Source of the DNA: Alphaproteobacteria bacterium
GTDB lineage: Bacteria; Pseudomonadota; Alphaproteobacteria; Micropepsales; Micropepsaceae
Reading direction: 5' to 3'
Assembly (NCBI GenBank): GCA_018969785.1
Contig: JAGWXR010000007.1
Location: 1-39,854 of the forward strand
DNA: 39,854 bases
Positions 7,134 to 16,534 of the stretch are shown here, piece after piece. The translations under genes were made by a program, and so were the position numbers. A model generated the notes under the pieces. The model saw only the letters and a program-made list of their open reading frames with translations. It made no database searches and was not told the DNA's origin. Within the stretch, counting starts at the first letter, position 1, and every line of letters starts with the position of its first letter.

Positions 7134-7874
7134 TCACGAGCCGGCGCTGATGGCGGCGGCTGCGGCGATGACCGCGAGGATCGACAGGCCTGCCTGCGCC
7201 GCGGGGTCGCGGGCCCAGGCGCGCAGGCCCTGGGGCATGTCGCGACCGCCCAGCGTGCCGAGGCCCACGAGCACGAGGGAGAGCCATGCCAGCATCCATC
7301 CTGTCCCCGACAATCCGGCGCCCTCGCCTGCGGGCGCGAGGCTGAAGTGAACGGGTACGATCCCGGCTGCCATGGCGGTGAGGAGGATGCCCGCAAGCAT
7401 CACGGGCAGCGCCGGGAGGCCGGTACCGGGCGCGGCCGACTGCAGGCCCGCGCCCCAGAAGGCCATCGCCGCCATCACGGCCCAGGGCAGTCGAGGGTCC
7501 GATGGTTCCAGTGCGCCGACGAGGGCGCCTGACAGAAGTGCCACGAGCACAGCCCATGCCGCGCGCAGTGCACGGAAGGTCGGTGAGCGGGGTTGCGATA
7601 CCCCGTCCAAGGCAATGAGGAGCAGGAAGAGCAGCAGCGAGGCCTGCGCTGCGTATGGCGCTGCCGGGACGGCAAGGCCCTTCTTGCCGAGCCAGGTGCG
7701 CACCGGGTCGAGAAGATGCGCGTCGAGGGGCTGGAAGACGGTGCCGATAGCGGTCGCAAGCGATGCGCGCGCGCCTGGCAGCCAGCCGCCCTCGCCCGGC
7801 GCGCCCGTCAGGGTCGCGATGAGGGCAATGGCCAGCAGGATTGCCAGCGTCCTGATGATCCATCCGGCCCCCAT
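7134..7874 (-). CDS. Hypothetical multi-pass membrane protein
   Basis: A 246-aa inner-membrane protein with about seven hydrophobic segments: WIIRTLAILLAIALIATL at the N-terminus, then QASLLLFLLLIAL, AWAVLVALLSGALVGAL, LPWAVMAAMAFWGAGL, PVMLAGILLTAMAAGIV, WMLAWLSLVLVGLGTL and GLSILAVIAAAAAISAG. No charged catalytic motif or transporter signature is recognisable. The frame runs open to 8024, but the ATG at 7874 (MGAGW) precedes the first membrane segment directly and has GGGGGT before it. It diverges from the HIG1-type gene. I cannot assign a function. Confidence 0.6.
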   Translation of the reverse strand: MGAGWIIRTLAILLAIALIATLTGAPGEGGWLPGARASLATAIGTVFQPLDAHLLDPVRTWLGKKGLAVPAAPYAAQASLLLFLLLIALDGVSQPRSPTFRALRAAWAVLVALLSGALVGALEPSDPRLPWAVMAAMAFWGAGLQSAAPGTGLPALPVMLAGILLTAMAAGIVPVHFSLAPAGEGAGLSGTGWMLAWLSLVLVGLGTLGGRDMPQGLRAWARDPAAQAGLSILAVIAAAAAISAGS

Positions 7875-8039
7875 GCCACCCCCAATGGCTGCGCCGCCTT
7901 TCCGATACGTGACAGAATAGGAGGTCGGCCGGACGAGTTCCATAGCCGCGAGGACCCGGAGGAGATGCTGCGTTGCCTGAATGACGCAACGGATTTTCGT
8001 GTCCCCTGACCCGCGCGCAAACAACGCAATTGAAGGCCA

Positions 8040-8053
8040 AACGCATTAGCGTT
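8040..8053. promoter_or_regulatory. Perfect dyad in the divergent promoter region before the HIG1-type gene
   Basis: AACGCATTAGCGTT is a 5-4-5 perfect palindrome 12 bp before the ATG at 8066, in the 191-bp spacer between two divergent genes. A second, looser dyad (CGTTGC…GCAACG) lies just upstream near 7970-7990. They could be an operator or RNA structure in the leader. No regulator can be named. Confidence 0.3.
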
Positions 8054-8065
8054 AAGCCTTGGCCC

Positions 8066-8269
8066 ATGACTGCAGGCAGCATCGTTGTCCTGGCTTCCAC
8101 GCTGGTGGTGGCCGTCATCCTCGGGTTCGGGCTCTACAGCCTGTTCCGCGGCGGAGATTTCTCGCGCACGTGGTCGAACAAGCTGATGCGCATGCGCATC
8201 GTCGCTCAGCTTGGCGCCATCATCGTCATCCTCGCCGTGCTCTGGCTGACAGGACGCGGCCCACAATAG
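8066..8269 (+). CDS. Twin transmembrane / HIG1 domain-containing protein
   Basis: A 67-aa protein with two membrane helices (SIVVLASTLVVAVILGFGLY and IVAQLGAIIVILAVLWL) joined by a basic loop, GGDFSRTWSNKLMRMR. The SNKLMRxR loop is the hallmark of bacterial HIG1-type proteins, related to the respiratory-chain assembly factors Rcf/HIGD1. The ATG at 8066 is chosen because it starts the first helix. It is 10 bp upstream of the cob(I)alamin adenosyltransferase, and this pairing before the etf genes recurs in alphaproteobacteria. Confidence 0.8.
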   Translation: MTAGSIVVLASTLVVAVILGFGLYSLFRGGDFSRTWSNKLMRMRIVAQLGAIIVILAVLWLTGRGPQ

Positions 8270-8279
8270 GGTCATCAAC

Positions 8280-8846
8280 GTGGTCGTTCTCAACCGCATC
8301 TACACGCGTACCGGCGACAAGGGCGACACGGGCCTTGGTACGGGCAAGCGCGTGCCGAAGTTCGACCTGCGCATTGAGGCCTATGGCACGGTCGACGAGA
8401 CCAATGCGTGCATCGGCGTGGCGCGGCTATCGTCGTCGGGGGAACTCGATGCCATGCTGGCGCGGGTGCAGAATGACCTGTTCGACCTGGGGGCGGACCT
8501 CTGCATCCCCGAGGACGGGAGCGAGATCGCGCAGAAGGCCCTGCGCATGAAGGATGCGCAGGTCGAGCGGCTTGAACATGAAATCGATGCAATGAACGCC
8601 CGGCTTCAGCCGCTGACCTCGTTCGTGCTGCCCGGTGGCACGGCGACAGCCGCACACCTGCATGTTGCACGCACGGTCTGCCGTCGGGCCGAGCGGCTGA
8701 TCGTCAAGCTCGCACAGGGCGAACCGGTCGGTGCGTCTGCCGTGAAATACGCGAACCGGCTGTCGGATTTCCTGTTCGTGGCGGCGCGACTGGCCAACCT
8801 GCCGCAAGGCGACGTGCTCTGGGTGCCGGGCGCCAATCGGACCTGA
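8280..8846 (+). CDS. pduO: Cob(I)yrinic acid a,c-diamide adenosyltransferase, PduO type
   Basis: Transfers the adenosyl group of ATP to cob(I)alamin, giving adenosylcobalamin. The 188-aa protein has the PduO ATP-binding loop TRTGDKGDTGLG at residues 9-20, the YGTVDETNA segment near 36-44, and the C-terminal VCRRAERLIV helix carrying the conserved Arg-x-x-Glu contacts. The start is GTG at 8280, ten bases after the HIG1-type gene, so the two form an operon. The cofactor made here is the one needed by the class II ribonucleotide reductase at 24.6 kb and by methylmalonyl-CoA mutase-type enzymes. Confidence 0.92.
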   Translation: MVVLNRIYTRTGDKGDTGLGTGKRVPKFDLRIEAYGTVDETNACIGVARLSSSGELDAMLARVQNDLFDLGADLCIPEDGSEIAQKALRMKDAQVERLEHEIDAMNARLQPLTSFVLPGGTATAAHLHVARTVCRRAERLIVKLAQGEPVGASAVKYANRLSDFLFVAARLANLPQGDVLWVPGANRT

Positions 8847-8920
8847 ACTTTGCTTTAGTTGAAATCCGCACAGTGCCGCCTATCTTCGAGGCATCGTCAT
8901 TCCCTGCTGCGGAGACCGTC

Positions 8921-9445
8921 ATGAAGCGGCTTCAGGTGATCGGCGCGTTTGTCGCCCTGGCATTTGCGTTCCACGGCGCATCGCTTGCCGCTCAGCCAGC
9001 CGGTGCCGGAAAGGCGACGGGCGGGAGCTTTGCCAACGGCATCACGCGCCTTGAGCTGACCAAGGTGCTGACCTCGCACGGGATGACCGTGCGCGATGCG
9101 ACGCAGAACGAGGCGGACCCCTGGCTCAAGGCCAGGACGCCGAAGGGTGTCGAGTTCTACATCAACATGTACCAGTGTGCGGGCGAAGGGCCTTCGGGGC
9201 GGCGCTGCACGAACCTGCAGTTCCTGGCGCAGTGGGAGCGCAACAAGAACACGACGATCGAGGCGGCCAACGTCTATAACCAGAAATTCGTGTTCGGCCG
9301 GGCGTATCTCTCGCAGGACGGCAAGACGTTCATGTTCGACTATTCCATCAACATCCAGGACGGCGTGACGGCCGGCAACCTGCGCAAGCAGGTCGACAAC
9401 TGGCTGCGGGTGCTGGACGACGTGCGTGGACTTTTGAAGGTCTGA
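8921..9445 (+). CDS. Secreted YbjN domain-containing protein
   Basis: A 174-aa protein with a signal peptide (MKRLQVIGAFVALAFAFHG, then ASLAAQ). The mature part fits the YbjN fold: ITRLELTKVLTSHGM as the first helix, a WLKART-EFYINMYQC pair of strands, and the ending AYLSQDGKTFMFDYSIN with a helix carrying NLRKQVDNWLRVLDDV. Two cysteines (around residues 84 and 94) could pair in the periplasm. YbjN domains are putative chaperone-like or sensory folds; the role is unknown. GGAG lies before the ATG at 8921. It intervenes, with the rhomboid gene, between pduO and etfB. Confidence 0.75.
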   Translation: MKRLQVIGAFVALAFAFHGASLAAQPAGAGKATGGSFANGITRLELTKVLTSHGMTVRDATQNEADPWLKARTPKGVEFYINMYQCAGEGPSGRRCTNLQFLAQWERNKNTTIEAANVYNQKFVFGRAYLSQDGKTFMFDYSINIQDGVTAGNLRKQVDNWLRVLDDVRGLLKV

Positions 9446-9543
9446 GGGGCCCTCGGCCGGCCTGAAAAACTGGTTCCCTGCCCCACCTCCTGCATTCTAG
9501 ACTGCGCGGGCTGCGCCGGGATGGCGCGGCATGCGAGGTACCC

Positions 9544-10239
9544 ATGGTCTTCCTTCCGCTCAAAGACGACAATCCGCTGCGCGTGATCCCGTTCCAGTAC
9601 GCGACGCTGATGCTGATCGCGATCAACGTGCTGGTGTTCATCTGGCAGGACTCGCTGCCGGAGGCGGAACTCGTGAATGTCGCGATGTCGGGCGGGCTGG
9701 TGCCGAGCGTGTTCCTCGGGGATGCACGATTGCCCGCTCATTTCACGGACCTGCCGACGGAGGTGACGCTCCTGTCCTACATGTTCCTGCACGGGGACTG
9801 GTGGCACCTGATTGGCAACATGCTGTTTCTCTGGGTTTTCGGCGACAACGTCGAAGACGCGATGGGATTCTTCCGCTTCCTGTTCTTCTACCTGTTCTGC
9901 GGCGTGGTTGCGGGGCTTGCGCATACTTTTGCGCACCCGGTCTCGGAGGGGCCGCTGATCGGTGCGTCAGGCGCGATCGGTGGCGTGGTCGGCGCCTATC
10001 TTGTGCTCTATCCACGCGTGAAGATGTGGGTGCTGGCCTTCGCGCGCATCCCGCTGAAGATCCCGGCCTACCTGATGGTGGGCGCGTGGCTTGCCTTCCA
10101 GATCTTCTCCGTGCTCGTGCAGGTGGAGAGCGATACGGCCTGGTGGGCGCATCTGGGCGGCTTTGCGGCGGGCGTGGTGCTGGTTTTCATTTTCAGGCGG
10201 CCCGGGCATCCCCTGCTTGCCGGCGGGTCGCACCACTAG
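9544..10239 (+). CDS. Rhomboid family intramembrane serine protease
   Basis: A 231-aa integral membrane protease with about six helices. The catalytic Ser is in GASGAIGG (S142) and the His in WAHLGGFAAG (H203), giving the Ser-His dyad. Upstream, HGDWWHLIGNMLFLWVFGDN matches the conserved L1 loop and second-helix H-x3-N pattern. The N-terminus, starting PLKDDNP, is cytoplasmic. Substrates are unknown; bacterial rhomboids trim single-pass membrane proteins. It stands about 100 bp after the YbjN gene. Confidence 0.92.
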   Translation: MVFLPLKDDNPLRVIPFQYATLMLIAINVLVFIWQDSLPEAELVNVAMSGGLVPSVFLGDARLPAHFTDLPTEVTLLSYMFLHGDWWHLIGNMLFLWVFGDNVEDAMGFFRFLFFYLFCGVVAGLAHTFAHPVSEGPLIGASGAIGGVVGAYLVLYPRVKMWVLAFARIPLKIPAYLMVGAWLAFQIFSVLVQVESDTAWWAHLGGFAAGVVLVFIFRRPGHPLLAGGSHH

Positions 10240-10330
10240 CGTCACCTGCCCGGGATGTCAGGGCAAACGGCCATTAACCTCTGCCCTGTGGGATTTGGGG
10301 CATGGTTCAAACGTAAAATGTGGCGCTTCG

Positions 10331-10359
10331 TTGACAGGTTTATTGCTTGCCCGTAATTT
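10331..10359 (+). promoter_or_regulatory. Sigma70-type promoter for the etfB-etfA-hbd operon
   Basis: TTGACA at 10331-10336 is an exact -35 box, followed after a 17-bp spacer by TAATTT at 10354-10359 as the -10 box. Transcription would start near 10367, giving a leader of about 115 nt before the etfB ATG. It is the clearest promoter in the window. Confidence 0.65.
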
Positions 10360-10482
10360 GTGCACCGCACAATTGCATCCAGCAGCACGAGGCTCGATCG
10401 GCCAGGTCCATCGCAAAGCCGCAAGCCAGATCAGGATTTCCAGCAAACGGGGCCATGAGGCTCCAACAGAGAGATGTTCCGC

Positions 10483-11232
10483 ATGAAGGTGCTTGTTCCG
10501 ATCAAGCGCGTCGTCGACTACAACGTGAAGATCCGCGTGAAGGCGGACCAGAGCGGTGTCGACCTCGCCAACGTGAAGATGTCGATGAATCCGTTCGACG
10601 AAATCGGCGTGGAAGAGGCCATTCGCCTCAAGGAAAAGGGCGTTGCCACGGAAGTGGTGGCCGTCTCGATCGGTCCGAAGGAGACGCAGGAAACGATCCG
10701 CACGGCGCTTGCCATGGGCGCTGACCGCGGGATCCTGGTCACGGCGCCGGCTGATGTGGAACCGCTGTCGGTAGCCAAGATCCTGGCGGGCATCGCCAAG
10801 GCGGAAGGCCCGCAGCTGATCATCCTTGGCAAGCAGGCGATCGACGACGACTGCAACCAGACGGGACAGATGCTTGCCCAATTGCTGGGCTGGGCGCAGG
10901 GCACGTTTGCCTCGAAAGTCGTCATCGAGGGCGGCAAGGCGGAAGTGACGCGCGAGGTCGATGGCGGCCTGCAGACCGTGAGCCTTGCGCTGCCAGCCAT
11001 CGTGACGACGGACCTCAGGCTCAACGAGCCGCGCTATGCGTCGCTGCCCAATATCATGAAGGCCAAGAAGAAGCCGATCGACGAGAAGACGCCGCAGGAC
11101 TATGGCGTCGACGCCGCGCCGCGGCTCAAGGTGCTCAAGGTCAGCGAGCCTGCGAAGCGCAAGGGCGGCGTGAAGGTCAAGACAGTCCAGGAACTGGTCG
11201 AGAAGCTGAAGAACGAAGCGGGAGTTATCTGA
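10483..11232 (+). CDS. etfB: Electron transfer flavoprotein subunit beta
   Basis: The 249-aa small subunit of ETF carries the AMP site and part of the FAD pocket, and takes electrons from acyl-CoA dehydrogenases towards ETF-ubiquinone oxidoreductase. It opens [20 protein letters not shown], and the following [20 protein letters not shown] block is the family signature. Later [12 protein letters not shown]-type and [18 protein letters not shown] blocks fit the nucleotide-binding fold. An ATG at 10474 is also in frame, but 10483 matches the family start and has AGAGAG nine bases upstream. The stop is one base before the etfA ATG, so translation is coupled. Confidence 0.95.
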   Translation: MKVLVPIKRVVDYNVKIRVKADQSGVDLANVKMSMNPFDEIGVEEAIRLKEKGVATEVVAVSIGPKETQETIRTALAMGADRGILVTAPADVEPLSVAKILAGIAKAEGPQLIILGKQAIDDDCNQTGQMLAQLLGWAQGTFASKVVIEGGKAEVTREVDGGLQTVSLALPAIVTTDLRLNEPRYASLPNIMKAKKKPIDEKTPQDYGVDAAPRLKVLKVSEPAKRKGGVKVKTVQELVEKLKNEAGVI

Positions 11233-11233
11233 G

Positions 11234-12178
11234 ATGGCCGTTCTGCTGATTGCCGAGCACGACAACACATCGCTCAAGGATTCCACCGCGAAGGCCTTGT
11301 CGGCCGCGGCCGCGCTTGGCGGGCCGGTCGACATCCTGGTTGCGGGACACAATGCAAAGGGCGTTGCGGCGGCGGCTGCGAAGCTTGCCGGCGCGTCGAA
11401 GGTGCTGCTGGCTGATGATGCGCAGTATGCGCACCAGCTGGCCGAGACGATGGCGAGCCTGATCGTCGAGCTCGCGGGCAAGTATGACAGCATCGTCTCG
11501 CCGGCCTCGGTGAGCGGGAAGAACTTCATGCCGCGCGTGGCGGCGGCGCTGGACGTCGCGCAGGTGTCTGAAGTGGTCTCGGTCGATGCGGCCGACACAT
11601 TCACGCGCCCCATCTATGCGGGCAATGCCATGCAGCAGGTGCAGGTGCCGGCGGGCTCGAAGAAGGTGCTCACCGTGCGCGCGACCGCGTTCAAGGCGGC
11701 CGAGGCGAGCGGCGCGGCGCCGATCGAGACGATCGGGGCTGCGGCCAATCCGGGCGTGTCGCAGTTCGTGCGCGAGGAACTTTCGAAGTCGGAGCGGCCC
11801 GAGCTTGCGGGCGCGCGCGTCGTGGTTTCGGGTGGACGCGGCATGCAGTCGGGCGAGAATTTCCAGATGCTCGAGAAGGTTGCCGACCGCCTGAAGGCTG
11901 CCGTTGGCGCCAGCCGCGCGGCGGTGGATGCTGGCTTCGTGCCGAATGACTACCAGGTCGGGCAGACCGGCAAGGTGGTGGCGCCGGAACTCTATATCGC
12001 GGTCGGCATCTCGGGAGCGATCCAGCACCTGGCCGGCATGAAGGATTCCAAGGTCATCGTCGCGATCAACAAGGACGAGGAGGCGCCGATCTTCCAGGTG
12101 GCCGACTACGGGCTTGTCGCGGACCTGTTCAAGGCGGTTCCCGAACTTGACGACGAACTGAAAAGCAAAGGCTATTGA
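11234..12178 (+). CDS. etfA: Electron transfer flavoprotein subunit alpha
   Basis: The 314-aa large subunit holds the FAD. Its C-terminal domain shows the FAD-binding consensus in [19 protein letters not shown], continuing with [20 protein letters not shown]. The central VVSGGRGM(Q)SGENF loop also contacts the flavin. The N-terminal half begins [11 protein letters not shown]. It sits between etfB (1-bp gap) and hbd (47-bp gap), so all three share one transcript. EtfAB passes electrons from beta-oxidation dehydrogenases to the membrane quinone pool. Confidence 0.95.
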   Translation: MAVLLIAEHDNTSLKDSTAKALSAAAALGGPVDILVAGHNAKGVAAAAAKLAGASKVLLADDAQYAHQLAETMASLIVELAGKYDSIVSPASVSGKNFMPRVAAALDVAQVSEVVSVDAADTFTRPIYAGNAMQQVQVPAGSKKVLTVRATAFKAAEASGAAPIETIGAAANPGVSQFVREELSKSERPELAGARVVVSGGRGMQSGENFQMLEKVADRLKAAVGASRAAVDAGFVPNDYQVGQTGKVVAPELYIAVGISGAIQHLAGMKDSKVIVAINKDEEAPIFQVADYGLVADLFKAVPELDDELKSKGY

Positions 12179-12225
12179 CCGCCCGCGGGCGGCCGCAACC
12201 GACAGGGCAGCGAGAAGAGGATCCC

Positions 12226-13101
12226 ATGGACATTCAACGGATCGGTGTCATCGGCGCCGGGCAGATGGGCAATGGCATTGCCCATGTCTGTGCGCTCGCC
12301 GGGTATGACGTGCTGCTTCACGACGTGAAGACGGAGAAGATCGACGCGGCCTTCGAGCTGATCGCGATGAACCTGTCGCGGCAGGTCGCGCGCGGCAAGA
12401 TCAGCGATGCCGACAAGGACCGCGCGATGAAGCGGCTTTCGGCGGCGCCGTCGCTCGACGCGTTCTCGAACGTGGACCTCGCGATCGAGGCGGCTACCGA
12501 AGACGAGAAGGTCAAGCGCCAGATCTTCCAGAGCCTTTGCCCGAAGCTGAACAAGGGCGCGATGATCGCGAGCAACACCTCGTCGATCTCGATCACGCGG
12601 CTGGCGTCGGTCACGGACCGGCCGGAGCGTTTCATCGGGCTGCACTTCATGAACCCGGTGCCGCTGATGCAGCTCGTCGAGCTGATCCGCGGGATTGCCA
12701 CGGAAGAGGAAACCTTCCAGGCGATGCAGGGCCTCGTAAAGCGGCTTGGAAAGACGCCGGCGAATTCGGAAGACTTCCCCGCCTTCATCGTCAACCGCAT
12801 CCTGCTGCCGATGATCAACGAGGCTGTCTATACGCTCTATGAGGGCGTGGGCACGGTCGATGCGATCGACACGGCCATGCGCCTGGGCGCGAACCATCCG
12901 ATGGGACCGCTGCAACTGGCGGACTTCATCGGGCTGGACACCTGCCTGTCGGTGATGCAGGTGCTCTACGAAGGGCTTGCGGATTCCAAGTACCGCCCCT
13001 GCCCGCTCCTGGTGAAGTATGTCGAGGCCGGCTGGCTTGGCCAGAAGACGAAGCGCGGCTTCTACGACTATCGCGGCGAGAAGCCGGTCCCCACGCGCTG
13101 A
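12226..13101 (+). CDS. hbd: 3-hydroxybutyryl-CoA dehydrogenase
   Basis: Oxidises (S)-3-hydroxybutyryl-CoA with NAD, or the reverse, in butanoate or polyhydroxybutyrate metabolism and short-chain beta-oxidation. The 291-aa protein has the Rossmann loop IGVIGAGQMGNGIA, the acidic beta2 end (HDV) typical of NAD specificity, and the catalytic His in IGLHFMNPVPLMQLVE. The C-terminal dimer domain includes NRILLPMINEAVYTLYEG. ATG 12226 follows AGAGGA. It is the last gene of the etf operon and meets the TlpA gene tail to tail with only 17 bp between. Confidence 0.93.
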   Translation: MDIQRIGVIGAGQMGNGIAHVCALAGYDVLLHDVKTEKIDAAFELIAMNLSRQVARGKISDADKDRAMKRLSAAPSLDAFSNVDLAIEAATEDEKVKRQIFQSLCPKLNKGAMIASNTSSISITRLASVTDRPERFIGLHFMNPVPLMQLVELIRGIATEEETFQAMQGLVKRLGKTPANSEDFPAFIVNRILLPMINEAVYTLYEGVGTVDAIDTAMRLGANHPMGPLQLADFIGLDTCLSVMQVLYEGLADSKYRPCPLLVKYVEAGWLGQKTKRGFYDYRGEKPVPTR

Positions 13102-13118
13102 GCGTGGCGTTCGTCCCT

Positions 13119-13706
13119 TCAGGGCGTGCGTGCGGTGTTCATCGCCGTGCGTACGAGTTCCTTTGCCTCGGGTGAATCCCACTCCATCGGGCCAATCACG
13201 CGGCCAAGTTCGGTGCCCTCGGGATCGATGAGCAGCGTCGTGGGCAGGCCGGGTGCGCGCAGGTCGGTGGTTGAGCGCATCGAGGGATCCACATAGACGC
13301 CGAGGTGCCGCACGCCGGTGCGTTCGAAGAATTCCTGCACCGCCTTGCTGCCGCCCCGGTCGATGCTGAGGGCGAGAACCACGACGCCCTCGTCGCCGAG
13401 TTCCTTCTGAAGGCGGTCGAGCATGGGCATTTCGGCCACGCAGGGCGTGCACCAGGTGGCCCAGAGGTTCAGCACCACGACCTTGCCGCGGAAGTCGGCG
13501 AGGGTGAGGCTCTTTCCCGCGGCGTCGGTGAACGCGAGCGCCGGCACGGGCCGGGCCTCGGTTGCGGGCTTGAAGGCGCTCGTGTCGCCAAAGCCCTCGG
13601 GGCGTTCACCTTCGCCTGCCGGCATGCGGGTGTAGACGACCACCGCCAGTAGCGTCACAATGGCCAAAGCAGCAGCAATGAAGAGATGTCTTCTGTTGAG
13701 TTGCAT
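13119..13706 (-). CDS. TlpA family thiol:disulfide oxidoreductase
   Basis: A 195-aa membrane-anchored periplasmic thioredoxin. Residues 9-26 are a single N-terminal hydrophobic anchor ([17 protein letters not shown]). The redox CxxC is CTPC at 86-89 in [15 protein letters not shown]. The cis-Pro loop [11 protein letters not shown] and the GRVIGP strand complete the thioredoxin fold. Proteins of this group reduce disulfides for cytochrome c or cytochrome oxidase maturation. The start is 30 bp from the argH start on the other strand, so each promoter must overlap the other gene's coding region. Confidence 0.9.
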   Translation of the reverse strand: MQLNRRHLFIAAALAIVTLLAVVVYTRMPAGEGERPEGFGDTSAFKPATEARPVPALAFTDAAGKSLTLADFRGKVVVLNLWATWCTPCVAEMPMLDRLQKELGDEGVVVLALSIDRGGSKAVQEFFERTGVRHLGVYVDPSMRSTTDLRAPGLPTTLLIDPEGTELGRVIGPMEWDSPEAKELVRTAMNTARTP

Positions 13707-13736
13707 CTTCCTAGGTTCCCGGGACGTCAGGACGGC

Positions 13737-15119
13737 ATGAGCAAGAACGAGATGTGGGGCGGCAGGTTCGCGCAGGGCCCCAGCGAGATCATGAAGGACA
13801 TCAATGTCTCCATCGATTTCGACCGGCGCCTGTACGCCCAGGACATTATGGCCTCGACGGCGCACGCGCGCATGCTGGCCGAGCGCGGCATTATCGCGCA
13901 AGAGGATGCCAAGGCCATCATCGCGGGGCTGGCGCAGGTCAAGGCCGAGATCGAAAGCGGGCAGTTTACCTTCTCGCGCGAGCTTGAAGACATCCACATG
14001 AATGTCGAGGAGCGGCTGAAGCAGATCATCGGCGCGCCGGCCGGCCGATTGCACACGGCGCGCTCGCGCAATGACCAGGTCGCCACGGATTTCCGGCTGT
14101 GGGTGCGCGATGCGATCGACCGGCTGGACGGAGGGCTCGTGCAGTTCCAGCGGGCGCTCGTCCGCCGGGCGGGCGAGCACGCGGCAACGGTGATGCCCGG
14201 CTTCACGCACCTGCAGACGGCGCAGCCCACGACGTTCGGGCATCACCTGATGGCCTATGTGGAGATGGCCGCGCGTGACCGGGCGCGGCTTGCGTCGGCG
14301 CGGCGGACCACGAACATGAACCCGCTGGGCTCGGCGGCGCTGGCGGGGACGTCGTTCCCGATCGACCGGGAGATGACGACGGCGAGCCTTGCGTTCAGCG
14401 AGCCGATGCGCAACTCGCTCGATGGGGTGTCGTCGCGCGACTTTGCGCTGGAGTTCCTGGGGGCCTGCGCGATCCTGGCGACGCATCTTTCGCGCCTGGC
14501 CGAGGAGATCGTGCTTTGGACATCGCCTGCCTTCGGGTTCGTGCGGCTGCCGGATGCGTGGTCGACGGGGTCCTCGATCATGCCGCAGAAGCGCAACCCG
14601 GATGCGGCTGAACTGGTCCGGGCCAAGTGCGCGCGGGTGACGGGGTCGCTGGTCACGCTGCTGGGGGTCATGAAGGCACTGCCGCTGACCTATTCGAAGG
14701 ACATGCAGGAAGACAAGCAGGCCGTGTTCGACGCGGCCGATTCGGCGGAACTCGCCCTGGCCGCGATGGCGGGGATGGTCGCCGACCTGACCGTCAACGC
14801 CGCGGCGATGCGGGCGATGGCCGGCAGCGCCTTTTCCACCGCCACCGACCTTGCGGACTTCATCGTGCGCGTGCTGGGTAAGCCCTTCCGCGAGGCCCAT
14901 CACATCACGGGCCGGATCGTGGCGCTGGCGGAAGCGCGGGGGTGCGGGCTTTGCGAGCTCTCGCTTGCAGACATGCAATCTGTTGAGCCCGGCCTCACGG
15001 CCGATGTAATGTCGGTCCTGGGCGTCGAGGCGTCGGCGGGCAGCCGCACCAGCCTTGGCGGCACGTCACCGCAACGCGTGATGGAACAGGTTCAACTGTG
15101 GCAGGAGCGACTGAAATGA
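13737..15119 (+). CDS. argH: Argininosuccinate lyase
   Basis: Last step of arginine synthesis: argininosuccinate to arginine and fumarate, cytosolic tetramer. The 460-aa sequence has [12 protein letters not shown] at the start, [20 protein letters not shown] (substrate-binding block), [17 protein letters not shown] with the catalytic His region, and the fumarase/aspartase signature [15 protein letters not shown] 13737 is used although the frame opens at 13686, because homologues start MSKNxMWGGRF. CAGGA precedes it. The stop overlaps the ATG of lptM (ATGA). Confidence 0.96.
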   Translation: MSKNEMWGGRFAQGPSEIMKDINVSIDFDRRLYAQDIMASTAHARMLAERGIIAQEDAKAIIAGLAQVKAEIESGQFTFSRELEDIHMNVEERLKQIIGAPAGRLHTARSRNDQVATDFRLWVRDAIDRLDGGLVQFQRALVRRAGEHAATVMPGFTHLQTAQPTTFGHHLMAYVEMAARDRARLASARRTTNMNPLGSAALAGTSFPIDREMTTASLAFSEPMRNSLDGVSSRDFALEFLGACAILATHLSRLAEEIVLWTSPAFGFVRLPDAWSTGSSIMPQKRNPDAAELVRAKCARVTGSLVTLLGVMKALPLTYSKDMQEDKQAVFDAADSAELALAAMAGMVADLTVNAAAMRAMAGSAFSTATDLADFIVRVLGKPFREAHHITGRIVALAEARGCGLCELSLADMQSVEPGLTADVMSVLGVEASAGSRTSLGGTSPQRVMEQVQLWQERLK

Positions 15120-15229
15120 TTACGCGCGTCATCGTGGTGCTGGCCGTGATTGCCGGTCTTGGTGTTTCGGCCTGCGGAAAGCGTGGCCCGCTCGAGCCGC
15201 CCAAGCCGTCGGTTGGACAAGTCCGCTAG
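15116..15229 (+). CDS. lptM: LptM/YifL-type small lipoprotein (LPS translocon maturation chaperone)
   Basis: A 37-aa lipoprotein translated from the ATG that overlaps the argH stop. It has a short hydrophobic signal ([12 protein letters not shown]) and a lipobox VSAC giving a lipidated Cys about residue 21, followed by [12 protein letters not shown]. The C-G-x-K/R-G-P-L-x-x-P stretch after the lipid Cys is the LptM signature. In enterobacteria LptM helps the LptD-LptE translocon reach its native disulfide pattern; that function is carried over by homology. In many alphaproteobacteria this tiny gene stands between argH and lysA, as here. Confidence 0.85.
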   Translation: MITRVIVVLAVIAGLGVSACGKRGPLEPPKPSVGQVR

Positions 15230-15265
15230 GCACAACCGGCTCCCTCCCCGCGAAGGTCCCCACCC

Positions 15266-16525
15266 TTGCACCATTTTCATTACCGGAATGGCACGCTCCA
15301 CGCCGAAGACGTGGCGGTGAGCGATATCGCCGACGCCGTCGGTACGCCGTTCTACTGCTATTCGACGGCAACGCTCGAGCGCCACTACAAGGTGCTTGCG
15401 GCGGCGCTACCGGCGGGAACGCTGATCGCGTTTGCGGTGAAGGCGAATGGCAGCCTTGCGGTGATCCGTACGCTGGCACGGCTGGGCGCGGGCGCCGACA
15501 TCGTGTCGGGGGGCGAGCTGAAGCGGGCGATTGCCGGAGGTGTTCCGGCCTCGAAGATCGTGTTCTCGGGCGTTGGCAAGACGCGCGAGGAGGTCGGGCT
15601 GGCGCTTTCGCACGGCATCCTGCAGTTCAATGCCGAGAGCGAGGAAGAGCTTGCGGTGATCAGCGAGGTCGCCACCTCGCGCGGGCAGAAGGCCAGCGTG
15701 GCGCTCAGGATCAATCCGGATGTCGATGCGCGCACGCATGCCAAGATCTCGACGGGCAAGGCCGAGAACAAGTTCGGCATTGCCTGGCACCGGGCGGAAG
15801 CCGCCTATGCGCAGGCCGCAGGCCTGCCGGGCATCGATGTTGCCGGCGTCGACATGCATATCGGCAGCCAGATCACCGAGATCGAGCCGTTCCGGGAGGC
15901 CTTCGGCAAGCTGGCCGGGCTCGTGCGCCGCCTGCGGAGCCAGGGCATGCGCATCAAGCGCATCGACCTGGGCGGGGGGCTTGGCGTGCCCTACACGAAG
16001 GGCGACGAACCGCCCCTGCCGGCGTCCTATGGCGAGGTGGTGCGCGCGGTGTTCGCGGGGCTTGATGCGGACCTCATCGTGGAGCCCGGGCGCCTGATCA
16101 CGGCCAATGCCGGGATCCTTGTTTCACGCGTCGTGCATGTGAAGCGAGGGGACCAGCGCACCTTCGTGATCCTCGATGCGGGGATGAACGACCTGGTGCG
16201 GCCGGCGATGTATGACGCCCACCACGACATCATCCCTGTCCGGGAGCCGGAAAAATCAGAAAACAGGGTTTACGACGTGGTCGGGCCGGTCTGCGAAAGT
16301 GCTGACCAGTTCGCGCGAAACCTAGCGTTGCCGCCCCTTTCGGCGGATGAACTCGTGGCCATCCTTTCGGCGGGGGCCTATGGCGCGGTGCAGGCTTCAA
16401 GCTACAATGCGCGGCCGCTGGTGCCGGAGGTCCTGGTCAGTGGCCGCCATTTTGCGGTCACGCGTCCAAGGCAGACTGTCGAAGAGATGATTGCGCGGGA
16501 ACGAATGCCGGACTGGCTCGGCTGA
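15266..16525 (+). CDS. lysA: Diaminopimelate decarboxylase
   Basis: Decarboxylates meso-diaminopimelate to lysine, using PLP on an alanine-racemase-type barrel. In the 419-aa protein the PLP Lys is K59 (FAVKANGSLAV), HIGSQ and the GGGLGVPY loop bind the cofactor phosphate, GPVCESADQF carries the Cys from the partner subunit, and GAYGAVQASSYNARP holds the late Tyr. The start is TTG at 15266, with AAGG upstream; no ATG fits the family start HHFHYRNGxLHAEDV. It follows lptM by 36 bp in the argH-lptM-lysA operon. Confidence 0.95.
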   Translation: MHHFHYRNGTLHAEDVAVSDIADAVGTPFYCYSTATLERHYKVLAAALPAGTLIAFAVKANGSLAVIRTLARLGAGADIVSGGELKRAIAGGVPASKIVFSGVGKTREEVGLALSHGILQFNAESEEELAVISEVATSRGQKASVALRINPDVDARTHAKISTGKAENKFGIAWHRAEAAYAQAAGLPGIDVAGVDMHIGSQITEIEPFREAFGKLAGLVRRLRSQGMRIKRIDLGGGLGVPYTKGDEPPLPASYGEVVRAVFAGLDADLIVEPGRLITANAGILVSRVVHVKRGDQRTFVILDAGMNDLVRPAMYDAHHDIIPVREPEKSENRVYDVVGPVCESADQFARNLALPPLSADELVAILSAGAYGAVQASSYNARPLVPEVLVSGRHFAVTRPRQTVEEMIARERMPDWLG

Positions 16526-16534
16526 CGGTGTTCC

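Noticed and set aside
12172-13452. Long minus-strand frame opposite hbd, and similar long frames opposite nrdJ, metX, etfB and the hybrid kinase
   Set aside because: High GC at third positions keeps antisense frames open; compositions are Arg/His/Ala-rich with no family motifs.
13119-14978. 619-aa minus-strand open frame through argH
   Set aside because: Only the part from 13706 down is TlpA; the remainder is an Arg/His-rich shadow of argH.
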